Part shown: positions 46,385 through 62,225 of the stretch, piece after piece
Layout: each line of letters opens with the position of its first letter
Numbering within the stretch: the first letter of the stretch is position 1
Source of the DNA: Lepturacanthus savala
Lineage: Eukaryota; Chordata; Actinopteri; Scombriformes; Trichiuridae
Assembly (NCBI GenBank): GCA_030544235.1
Contig: CM060471.1
Location: forward strand, 8,881,348-8,945,347
Length of the DNA: 64,000 nt
Direction: 5' to 3'
Position numbers and translations under genes: made by a program
Notes under the pieces: generated by a model
What the model saw: only the letters and a program-made list of their open reading frames with translations
Database searches by the model: none
What the model was told of the DNA's origin: nothing

Positions 46385-46550
46385 GGCCTAACGGTCAGAG
46401 GACGCATCACGTGACGTGTAAAACACGGAGGCTTTGATGTATTGATGTAGCAGCAACATGAATGTACTATAAAACCTAAATTATACATTCATGAGCAGCA
46501 GCTGTGTGATGCAGCATCACCAACACCTACCACAGACGCTGCCTTAACAG
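46385..46550 (+). promoter_or_regulatory. Orphan promoter-like module with splice donor
   Basis: TCACGTGACGTG (46407-46418) combines an E-box and a CRE-like half site. TATAAAA follows at 46468-46474. The stretch ACGCTGCCTTAACAG then meets a consensus donor GTATGT at 46551. Upstream, at 46145-46158, GCGCCATCTTGTGG contains a YY1/CTCF-like motif. The region is GC-richer than its surroundings. No downstream coding exon could be linked; a non-coding RNA or distant 5' exon is possible. Confidence 0.4.
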
Positions 46551-46636
46551 GTATGTTGCATCTTATGAGAACAAATGTTTTAGTTCATTGTTAAAGCCCC
46601 CACAGATAATCTGAAGTGTGTGTTTATATATATATA

Positions 46637-47394
46637 TTAGTGCTGTCAGTCGATTAAAAAAATTAATCGAATTAATTACAGGATTTTGTAATTAATTAAT
46701 CGAATTAATCGCATTTTAATGTCATATCTGCTAAAGGTCTTCTGATAAAGAATTTGAATTCTAGGATATTAATAAATTGTAGTGCATGACTAATCAATTG
46801 AATACAGTAAGAAGAGAAGATCTGAAATCCAATTTTTTATTGGTGAACTGTGCTTCATGAATTAAATCCACAAGTAAAGGTCCAGCACATTAAACCAGTT
46901 AGACCAGGTGCATTATTCAGAAATGTCAAACAAATACAGCGATTCAGTTAAATAAATGAAATTCTTAAATAAAATAAGGCTGTCTCAAATAGTCACTTAA
47001 GCTCAAAGTAGCAATTGCTAATAACGTGACCACGTGTCCATCGGCCAACCAGAAACGCGTTTGTTCAGCTCGGCTCGCCTCGCGTTGCATAGCAACCAGA
47101 GACGCGCACAGACACCGAAACAGCGTAGATTACACTGAAACGAGCACACTGGTATTGTTCTAGCACTCGGATAATGTAACTAATGTGACTTTAGTTCATC
47201 GTTTTCTTTATTTAACATGGGATTTTGACAGGGAGCTTCCTCTCCTTTTTTAACGGAATGCCGTTCCGGTCGTGAATCTTTTAATGGAATGTAGTTCCGG
47301 TTCACTTTCACCCCTGAGCTCGCCACCGTTTTTAACACCTTGAATTGCAGCGTAATTAATAAATCGAATTAACGCGTTTAAATGCCAGCACTAA
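46637..47394. mobile_element. 758-bp non-autonomous DNA transposon
   Basis: The left end TTAGTGCTGTCAGTCGATTA is mirrored by the right end GTTTAAATGCCAGCACTAA (inverted TTAGTGCTGGCATTTAAAC). Subterminal regions at both ends are rich in AATTAATCGAATTA motifs. The interior has a GC-richer stretch (47020-47150) with CACGTG and many CpG. No transposase frame is present. The end sequence resembles fish hAT-type families; the target duplication is unclear because the left flank is (TA)n. Confidence 0.7.
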
Positions 47395-47929
47395 TATGCA
47401 TATGTGGCATGCGGCCTTCACATGTCCAGGCCTGGAGGGATCAGTTTTAATTCTTCTCTAAAATGTTTGGTTGATATGCTTATTATTGCACTTGTATAGT
47501 TCCAATCCACTCCAAGCACATATAAGTTATATTATCAGTTTTTGTCCATGACAAAAGTTGATTTTCACAAGTTGAATTTGGTCTTTTGGGTTACCATGAA
47601 TCCAAAGATTAAATTCTTTTGTGGAAGGAAGATGTTGAATTACCTGTAGGAGGAATAGATTCCACAAGCGGCTGTTCACTTAGGAAAAGTATTAAAACAC
47701 TTCAAATACATTGCAACTGATTTTGAGTGTAGACTATAAAATTCTGATGTAACGAAGAAACGAGTTTTGATACAGATGCAAAAAAAAGTTAGTCATTAAA
47801 GCGTAAAAGACCCAATACATTAGGTTCATGTGTGAAAAGTTTACATTTGCATTTTTTTTTAATGTTATTTACAATGAACAAACATGTTTTATTTGGAAAA
47901 GACAATAGACAAACCGTCAAATTTAAGAT

Positions 47930-48106
47930 AATTTCCTCTCATCTCCCCCTCCCTTCTCTCCTCTCCCCTCCTAATCCCCTCCTCTTCTCATCTGTCCTCT
48001 CTCTTTCTCTCTCCTCCTTCCCGCTTCTCCTCCTTCTCTCCTCCCGTCCTTTTTTCCTCCTCGTCTCCCTTCCTCTCCTCCTCCTTTCTCCTCCTCTCCT
48101 CTGTAG
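47930..48106. repeat. Polypyrimidine (CTCCTT) tract
   Basis: Almost unbroken C/T for about 170 bases on the + strand, made of CTCCCCTCC, CTCTTTCTC and CTCCTCC motifs, ending in CTCTGTAG|GTGTGAG. The final TAG looks like an acceptor but no exon follows that I can support. Confidence 0.85.
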
Positions 48107-48559
48107 GTGTGAGATGATAAAGGTTACAGCTCAGCTTAAAGATGATTCTTTGAACGTGTTTCTTTAAAGCTGCTTTACCCAGTGAAACTTTACAAGTCTA
48201 CGGGTTGTAACTGGACTGTAATTGAGTTGCATGGTGTAAAGTCCTCTGCACCTGAAACCTGTCTGAAACTCTGCTGCAACAGGAGTGAGCTCAACTTGGT
48301 GAAACTAGTTTAATGATAATCAAATCTCTTAGATAATGTTAACCGATAAGCCTCAGAGTTTATGTTTTTACAAACCCGGACACAATGATACAACATGTCA
48401 GTCATGGTGACATAGTTCAGGTCACATTTCTCTGTAGTTTCTCTTGTGTCAGCAGCAGCAGCTTTGACACAATTGGTGCTTTGTTTAACGGACTGTCCCA
48501 TCAAGTCTGACATTTTACTGGACATTTGTCCCTTAATTGATCATTTTAACCCAAACCAT

Positions 48560-48690
48560 GATCTTTTCCTGAACCTCAACCTGAACCTCAACCCAACCTG
48601 AACTTGAATCTGAACCCGAACATAAATCTGAATCCGAACCCATCCTGAATCTGAATCTAAATCTGGACCTCATCCTGATCCTGAACCTGA
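48560..48690. repeat. Degenerate hexamer repeat (CTGAAC)n
   Basis: Runs of CTGAACCTCAACC, CTGAATCTGAATCTAAATC and CCTGATCCTGAACCTGAAC. A decayed hexanucleotide satellite. Confidence 0.75.
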
Positions 48691-48985
48691 ACTTAACAGC
48701 ATCTTAATACAGTGTTACACTATAAAACTGCTTTTGGGGAAATATGCGCATATGAAAAAAGTTGATATTAAACCTAAACTGTTGTGAATTGTTAGGATGA
48801 TTTAAAGAGAGTGGAAGTTTAACTTTAGTTTAAGATGAAGATGATATCAGGTGATACTTTAACAATGAAGAGTTGACGGATGATGATGAGGTACGTTATT
48901 TAATATTTGGATGCAGGAAGGCCTGACAAGAGATGGCGATGGTTTCTACATCAGTCACAGAATTCATGTTGCTGTGCTTTTTTAT

Positions 48986-48995
<10 letters not shown>

Positions 48996-49040
<45 letters not shown>

Positions 49041-49188
49041 TTAATACACTGACTGTGAGTTTAGCTTAAACACTGCTGCAGTTTAAACCAAATGACTGAC
49101 TGAATGAATGTTTTTTACGGAGTCAATCGTGTGTGTGTGTGCGTGTGTGTGTGTGTGTGCGTGCGTGTGTGTGTGTGTGAGTGTGTGA
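48996..49188. repeat. Facing microsatellites (CA)n and (TG)n
   Basis: (CT)n then (CA)n at about 48989-49038 and (TG)n with GCG interruptions at 49131-49188. The two tracts are inverted relative to each other and could pair in RNA. A third TG tract lies at 49280-49298. Confidence 0.95.
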
Positions 49189-49280
49189 CAGCTGGCCCCT
49201 CTGACTTTGCCGTGACATCTGGGAAACCCGTCGGTGTGCCGCCGCGAACGCCAGTTGATGTCGCTATTTAAATGCAAATG
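49189..49280. promoter_or_regulatory. Candidate conserved element with octamer motif, between TG repeats
   Basis: A complex, GC-balanced 90-base stretch (CTCTGACTTTGCCGTGACAT, GCCGCCGCGAACGCCAGTTG) stands out between simple repeats. It ends in ATTTAAATGCAAAT; ATGCAAAT at 49272-49279 is a perfect octamer (POU-factor site). Located 4.7 kb upstream of the ebf3 start. Conservation is inferred from texture only. Confidence 0.35.
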
Positions 49281-51077
49281 TGTGTGTGTGTGTGTGTGCG
49301 CTACTCACATCGTCACACACAAAAAAAGGAAACACTTCATACACAATAAAGAAGAGGAGGGCTTCACACACACTCGGTAAATCAGATGATAAACTGATTA
49401 AAGCTGATTTTTATTGTTCCGCTGTTGTTTTTATTATTGCTATTGACATGAGGTAAATAGTTTAATTTCATTGTAGCTTGTTCTTTGGTTCTACTGCTGA
49501 TTCATAGGTTTCAGGCTGTAAATTAAATCACATCAATGAAATAAAAACAAAATATTTTTTTAAATTCAACATTAAAAAATCCCATGTGAAAATAAATCTT
49601 TATAATTTAAAAAACAAATCTGAACAGAAATGATGGTAATGAATTTAAACTGAATCTATTATATTAATTATGTTTGAAATAATTTTTTGAGATTCTTTAA
49701 AGCTGAGAATTTTTTTTCTGTGTCTGAAAAACAGAAACGTCTCAGCTCATAAAAACTGCATAAAACTGAAAACCTTCTGGATTAAACCCAAACTAAACGT
49801 TTTATCAGGATGTGAATTTAATCTCACAGAGGAAACAGAGTCTGACCACAGAGGGACAGAAATCATGTAAAGGACAGAACAATAAAATAATAAACGCACA
49901 TTCACATGGAAATGTGTGAAAATAAAGCGGAGGATAATTCATCACGTCCGTCTCGGGGCGTCAGAGGATTCATCACCTGCAGCTGCCGGCTGCAGTTTTA
50001 AAGAAGCAGCTGAATGTAACTGAGTTGCTGCTTCATGTAAATGGGATCAAATCATAAAACGCATAAAATGTAAAGTGCAGCTGCAGCTCAGTGCAGCTTC
50101 AGACCCTAAATCACCTGTTTCCTCTTTAACCTACACTTTGTTTTACAGCTGCAACATTTTGATGGAGTCGACACTTCAAAATGAATTTACAGTCTTAACT
50201 TCATTTTTTTCGTCTTCATATTTCACGTGATGTTTGGTCATTTAGTTGTTTTTCCATTGAACCAAACCCAGAAACACACAGAGAATGGAGGTATTGATCA
50301 GCAGCATTGATTCATTGATCTGTTTAGTTTGTCTCTTTTGTTCTCAGTAGAATAAACCATCTCCTTTGGTTTTTTTTTTCCTTTCAAAACTGTTTTTATA
50401 TATTTATATGAAGCAGCAGTAAACAATGTATTGTGTAACTGGCAGCCAAATTTAAACATTTGAGGTTTTAATTCATGAAAGAATTGTAATGAAATCAAAG
50501 AGGATGTGAAGAAAATTAAAACATATATTGTGTAAAAAAATATATATATAAAATAAAATAAAAAAAAAATTCAAAGAAAGCATTTTGTAACTAAAAGTAG
50601 AAGAAGAGAAAAATCTCGGAGGTAATAGAGGATCATCGCTGGGACTCCTCCTCCGTCTCCTTCTTACCCTCTTCCTCCTCCCCCTCTCTCTCCCTCCTCC
50701 TCCTCCTCCCGTCCTCCTCTTTCTCCTCTCTGCAGGTTGGAGATTTGTCCCAAAAGAGCGAAGCCTCATTTGGAAACCAGATTGCCCCCCCCCCTCTCCC
50801 TCTCCCCCTCCCCCTCCAGCGTTTCCCATCAGACGTCCCTCCTTCAGACAGCTCATTTATTCGTCCATTTAAATTGAATTATCAGCTTTTTATTACAGAC
50901 AAAAAGCAGCAAAACCTGCAGGGTTATTATCATTGTTATCAATATTATTATTAGAGCGCGGGTCAATGTATTGATCAGCTATTGATTGATATAGTCAGTC
51001 AGTCACATCAGTTTCTTCAGCAGAGAAAGTGAATTTTTGTTTTAAGAATAAAAATTCTTCAGGACATTAACTCACCT

Positions 51078-51174
51078 CTTCTTCTTTTTCTTCTTCTTCT
51101 TCTTCTTCTTCTTCTTCTTCTTCTTCTTCTTCTTCTTCTTCTTCTTCTTCTTCTTCTTCTTCTTCTTCTTCTTC
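51078..51174. repeat. (CTT)n microsatellite, about 28 pure copies
   Basis: Homopyrimidine trinucleotide run, uninterrupted from about 51090 to 51174. Capable of triplex (H-DNA). Lies 2.8 kb upstream of the ebf3 start codon. Confidence 0.97.
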
Positions 51175-52254
51175 GTCTTTCAGTTTGAATTTAAAAGAAA
51201 AAAAACATTTTCCTCCTCTTCATCTCTTATCTTCGTCCTCAGTTTTTTTCTCTGCATTTGATGAAACATAAATCTTCTTTCCGTCTTCAGTTTCTTCATT
51301 TAAACTGATTTCCTCTCCTCCTCCTCCTCCTTCTCCTCCTCCTCTCAGTGTTTTGCGGTCGGTCCACCCCTCGGAGCCTCAGAGGCCTTCACCCCAAGAA
51401 GACAGGAGAGCTGTTACTCTAAAAACCTGTCTCACTTCCTGTCCGTCAGTCAGGTCATCTGTTTTCTCCCTGAAAGCTTCAGTCTCTCTACAACAAATTT
51501 AATGAGAATTTTTGTTTGTTATCTTCTGTTTTCTTCCTACAGATTTAAATAAAGAAACTTCAGCCTGAACATGCAGAGAAAGTCTCACAAAATAACTATT
51601 TCATGTTTTCTTAGAAAGCACCAAAGTTAAGCTGGAAGTATCCTGTGTCAGCAGGTGAGAATGATACAGTAATTGACTCAGATTCTGACGCAGATTCTGG
51701 GCCGTCGCTGAGCTGCAGTTCATTCAACCTGCTGCTTCCTGTGTTCATACATCCGCTTCAAAGCTGGAAACAAATGCCATCACGATCCAGCTGTTCTCTC
51801 ATTGGTCAGGAATATGACCCGGGAAAAAGCCAAATCAACTCTGAGCATCAGCAGCTTGTGGTTGATTCCTGTAGTTGATACAGCAGAGCTGGTGGAGGGA
51901 ACTAAAGAACCACTTCCACAGAGAATCGGACCAGAAAACCACCATCTGAAGTTTCGAATGAAGCATCGAATAACACCTGCTCACACAGCACGCCCGCTTC
52001 AGACAGTCAACGGGTAAAGAGGTAAACCACCATACCACCGAACCTTTGAACCAACAGGCCATGGCATTCTCACATTAGACTCTAACCCTCAGTGCTGATT
52101 TTCACCTTCAACAAGCTGCAACATTTGTGCTTAACAAATGACTCAAATGATTAATCAATCATCAAAATAGTTGGTGATTAATTGATAATTTGACTTGTAG
52201 TTGCAATGTTTCTGTTTGTCTTTATTTCTCACATATTTCAGAGGAACCAGTGGA

Positions 52255-52400
52255 TCAATGAAGGTCCTCATCTCCTCTCTACACCTCCTCTCTACAGTAC
52301 TGTTCCTACAGGATGGATCTTTACCTCCTCTCTATAGGACAGGTTCCTCGCCTCCTCTCTACACCTCCTCTCTACAGCATGGATCTTCACTTCCTCTCCA
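52255..52400. repeat. CTCCTCTCTACA minisatellite, first tract
   Basis: Copies of CTCCTCTCTACAC, CTCCTCTCTACAG and GGATGGATCTTTAC or CATGGATCTTCAC follow each other. A second tract of the same family (CTCCTCTCTACACCTCC, CAGGACGGATCCTCACCTC) is at 52888-52955. Confidence 0.8.
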
Positions 52401-52546
52401 GTAGGTAACATCACAATGGAGAGCCACCATTGTAGTGCCATGTCCCTTCCTGTCAGAAACACACTGATCTTCTGTTGAAGGGCGCTCTCTAAAATAACTG
52501 CTGAGTAATCAGAGATCGGGAAAAAGCAGAAGAGAAGAAGAGTTAT

Positions 52547-52577
52547 CCAATCAGAGGCTAGATCAGCCTCTGATTGG
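52547..52577. repeat. 13-bp perfect inverted repeat containing CCAATCAG
   Basis: CCAATCAGAGGCT (52547-52559), loop AGATC, then AGCCTCTGATTGG (52565-52577). Both arms carry a CCAAT box in opposite orientation. It lies about 600 bases upstream of the probable ebf3 TATA-like element. Confidence 0.85.
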
Positions 52578-52999
52578 TCAAAACATTCTCACAATGGATT
52601 AAAGAAAACATCAATACTAGCTGCAATATATGATTGATCAAATATGGACTATAAAAATGTCAATATTGGATTTCCCCATATGGCTTTATTTTACAAAGTT
52701 CCAGGGTGGGTCAAAGTTAAATGAACTGAACTTTAGAATGTTGTTGTCCAAGACAATGGTGGTTTCAGAGGGTTAAAGAGCCTGATTGGTGCTAACACCA
52801 ATTAGACACCTCCTCCTGACATCATCGTCCATAACTATGATTCAATGTAAAAATGCCAACTGACAATTAAGAGGACATCGCCCAACCCTACTCTCCACAC
52901 CTCCTCTCTACACCTCCTCTACACCTCTTCTCTACAGGACGGATCCTCACCTCTTTCTGTGTAACAGAAGAAAACAGTTCATATTTGACAGAAGACAGA

Positions 53000-53076
53000 A
53001 AGATCTCTCTCTCTCTTTCTCTTTCTCTCTCTGCCTCTCTCTGGTTGGTTAGGTTAAGTGCCCGCCTCCTCTCTCT

Positions 53077-53115
<39 letters not shown>

Positions 53116-53130
53116 CCTCTCTCTCTCTCC
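53000..53130. repeat. (CT)n tract upstream of the ebf3 promoter
   Basis: Long runs of CTCTCTCT and CTTTCTCTTT interrupted by a short unique stretch (GGTTGGTTAGGTTAAGTGCC, 53043-53062). Immediately precedes the TATA-like and GC-box sequences. Confidence 0.9.
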
Positions 53131-53163
53131 ACACACACTCACACTCTTTACCTCTCCTCTCCT

Positions 53164-53945
53164 TATAAGGTCAGGCCCCGCCCCCCGCTGTGAGGGCGTC
53201 AGCAGCTTGGAGGAAGACCCGTGGGGTTTTTGGGTTTTGGCGTCCAGTCCTGTGGGGCCGCAGGGCTGAGAGTTTCTCCTCCTCCGCTCTTCATCCCTCC
53301 ATCATCGGCCCGTCTCTCTTCCTCTCTCCACCTCTCTTTAGGGAAAAGAAAAAAGACACTTTGCTTGTGCTCCAATAGCCGTCCGGACCCCGGCTCTGTT
53401 CCCCAGTTTTCTCGTCCTCTGAGGATTTTATTTTTCTTTTCCCCTTTTCTCTCCTTCTCATACCTTTCTTTCTGTCTTTCTGTCTTTCTTTCTTTCTTTC
53501 TTTCTTCCTTTCTTTTTCTTCCTTTCTTTCTTGCCGGGTTTTACTATGACGGCCAAAACTGAGAATATTTAAAAAAATCCTTTTGTAAAAACTCTGAGAA
53601 AGGAAACATTTTCTTCTTCCAGAGTTAAAAGTTGAATTAAATCTCCAAAACAGACAAAAAGTTGTGCAGGCGAATAAAACAAATCTCTGCTTTTTCTTCT
53701 TTTTCATATTTTTCTTTCTTCTTCTTATTTTCTTCGTCTTCTTCGTACTCGTCACATGCTGCTTTTGGGCTCTGCAGTTTTTCCATATTTGTGAAGAGGA
53801 GCGAGCCTCCATCCTTCCTGCACAGCAGATCTTTTTTCTGCTGGACTTTTCTTCTTCTTTTCCTGTTTTTCTCTTTTTCTACTGTTTTTTTTCCTGGTGC
53901 TTGTTTTGTTTGTGTGGTCGTGCGGCGGCAGCGACGGCTCCGGAG
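53164..53945 (+). promoter_or_regulatory. ebf3: Probable ebf3 promoter and long 5' leader
   Basis: TATAAGG at 53164-53170 followed by the GC box CCCCGCCCCCC (about 53177-53187) marks a likely start region. The 750 bases to the ATG are pyrimidine-rich and contain two short upstream frames: ATG at 53546 (8 codons) and ATG at 53756 (12 codons). Both end before the main ATG. EBF genes are known for long leaders. The exact transcription start and any 5' intron cannot be seen. Confidence 0.45.
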
Positions 53946-59738
<5,793 letters not shown>

Positions 59739-60536
59739 TAAGATATACGCACTTTCACACACTTACACACACACATAAATACATGCACACACTCACACAC
59801 ATATATACACACACTCACACTCAAACACACGTTCGCACACTGACTATTATTATTATAGTGTGTGTTGATCTGCTGAACGTATTTCACACTCTCACATGTT
59901 ATTTTTACATTTTTAAAGAAGATATTTCAGCTGCCTGTGTGTGAGTGTGTTTGCTGATAGTGACATCACAGGTTTAGAGGTCGGCTGCAGGAAACATTGT
60001 GAAAATTAAGTTCTAAGTTGAAGTTTTTGCTGGTTAGTGGCTGACTTCTTATTGGTCCTCTTTCATCTGCGCATATACAACAGCTGCTGATTCTGCTCTA
60101 TTTCTGCATGAAATCTACAAATCAACAGATCGCTGACTTTTTTTTAATTCATTATATTCCTGAACAAAAAACAACATTTCTGAGAAAAGTGCGCACAGAA
60201 TGAAACATTTCTGGCCTCAGTAATCAGAAATTTACCTGCTCAGAGAAACAGACACTGTAACTACGGTAACCGCAGGTGTGTGACAGGAAGTAAAAGTCTA
60301 CTGAACATCAATCCTGAGGAATCATTTAACAAGAACATAATTCATAAAGAGGCTGCTCTGAGTAAAACACCACCTTCCTCCTCCTCCTCCTCCTCTTCTC
60401 TCCCAGGAGGAATCATATGCTCGCCTCCTCTTTTCGCCTCCCCCTCCTCCTCTCCTCTCGTCCTCCCCCTGAGTATTAATCTCATTCCCCCCTCCCCCCC
60501 TCCTCTTCCTCCTCCTCCTCTCTTTTCTCCGAGGCC

Positions 60537-60556
60537 GGGGGGGGGGGGGGGGGGGG
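60537..60556. repeat. Poly-G run (20)
   Basis: Twenty consecutive G after GAGGCC, preceded by a C/T-rich tract. G-quadruplex potential. Confidence 0.95.
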
Positions 60557-61559
60557 TGTAGATGGATGGAGGGATGGATGTGACTGCAGCAGCCTTTTGA
60601 AAAGAGAAGTGGTGATATTACAGCAGCTCTTTTTTCTCCCTCTGCCTGCTGAAATGCATGATGGGAAGGTCTCCTGTGTTTTGGGGCGGCGTCCAGTGAA
60701 CAGGAAACATGTCAGGGTCAGACGCTGCTGCTGAGAGACGAACACTCACTCTACTCCCAGTTTCATATCCAGCCAGCTCCACCGCTTCAATACAGGGAAA
60801 TATAACCTCAATACTAATAATCATCACATTATTAAATGACTTTAAATTGATCATCAAACCTCCACTTTTCATTGTTCATCATTTAGTATCACCTTCATAT
60901 ATTAATTTCATTTCATTTGTTCATTTTAAAGTTTTATTCTTTATTCCTGTATATAGTGTTCTTTACATGCTGCATCCTGTATGTAAAAAAATGAGAAAAA
61001 AATAATTATGGGTAAAATGAAGAAATATACAACAAATACAAATATAAACAATTTAAATGTAGCCTATAAGCTGAGAAGGAGACACACAAACTTTGCTCTT
61101 TTTAATTAGGTGAAAAAGAGTTTGGTGCATTGAATCATTACTAAACAAAGATAAGCATATATTTATTATATTTTTTAAATCATTCAAACCTTAACTTGTG
61201 GATGTCTGTCATTAGTCCTTTGTGGAGTATATGACAGTGAATTTGTAATGTTTTGTAAGCCATTTTGGACAATTATGGACAATGAATGGTTTTGAAATGT
61301 ATGAATAAAATGCTACAAAACCCATGAATCTCAGCAGCTGTTGCCATGGAATCATTCCAGTCACTAACAACACTGCAGACTGTGAACTTAGTTTCATCTT
61401 CATGATTCGGTCTTAGATGCTGAATTGTATCTTGAGAGTTTCTCTCTATCAGTTTTCAGTACTGTAGTGCGTGTTTAGAGCTTGGCTCAGAAGTGTTGGT
61501 TGTAATGTGGTCATTAACAGTCCTAACATCTGTCAGCTCGTAACACTGGTTAGTTCTAA

Positions 61560-61860
61560 CACCTGCTGCTTCTTTACACCTGCCAGTTTTTTATAACTGC
61601 TGGTTCTTTACACCTGACGGTTCCTTATACCTACTTCTTTTTTATAACTGCTGGTTCACCTGCTGGTTCTTTACACCTGCCGTTTTTTTTCTTTTTTATA
61701 CCTGGCAGTTCTTTACACTTGCTGGTTCTTTACACCTGCTTGTTCTTCACACCTGCCGTTTTTTTCTTTTTTATACCTGGTAGTTCTTTACACTTGCTGG
61801 TTCTTTACACCTGCTGGTTCTTTACACCTGCCAGTTCTTTATACCTGCTGGGTTGGACCA
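61560..61860. repeat. Degenerate minisatellite TTCTTTACACCTGCTGG
   Basis: Units of about 17-23 bases: TTCTTTACACCTGCTGG, TTCTTTACACCTGCCG, TTTTTTATACCTGGCAG. A larger duplicated block is visible (61675-61735 resembles 61752-61813). Lies in ebf3 intron 6. Confidence 0.85.
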
Positions 61861-62184
61861 GATGTCTGATTGCTTGGTTGTGCTCCCTGCAGCGTTGTCA
61901 GAGCTGCTCATCTGCCACCTACACAGCCTCTGGTCCCCAGTCCAACAGTCATACACCCACCAAATGTGAAAGTGTCTGGAGATATGAGGAAAATGCAGAT
62001 GGACAGATTCTTTACTTCATATAAAAAGACGTCCACAGATGCATAGATTTGACTTTATATCAAAGAAGCTGACATTTTCCAACTCACTTGATGAGCATTA
62101 CCATTAACGCTGTAGAAATACTTAACATCAGTTAGTATGTGACTCAGAGTTCAATTACAGCCTGAAGCTTTTATCCAACTGGAA

Positions 62185-62195
<11 letters not shown>

Positions 62196-62224
<29 letters not shown>
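62196..62224. repeat. Poly-G run (29) after poly-T
   Basis: A stretch of ten T followed by 29 consecutive G. Strong G-quadruplex potential and a probable site of sequencing or assembly error. Confidence 0.95.

Positions 62225-62225
<1 letters not shown>

Larger units (their letters stand above)
37916..53160. other. syde1-ebf3 intergenic region, repeat-rich, no supported gene
   Basis: About 15 kb without a gene I can support on either strand. Open frames here are short, lack recognisable domains or overlap repeats. The mobile elements, palindrome, arrays and candidate regulatory elements are listed one by one. Stretches with nothing evident: 38000-38700, 40645-41250, 41580-42340, 42900-44400, 44890-46130, 47400-47930, 48700-48995. 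Confidence 0.6.

Noticed and set aside
46210..46560. Full protein-coding gene at the orphan promoter
   Set aside because: No downstream exon with open frame and matching phase could be found before ebf3; reported only as a promoter-like module.
47832..48167. 111-codon Ser/Leu/Pro-rich frame
   Set aside because: Translation of the polypyrimidine tract 47930-48106, without homology.
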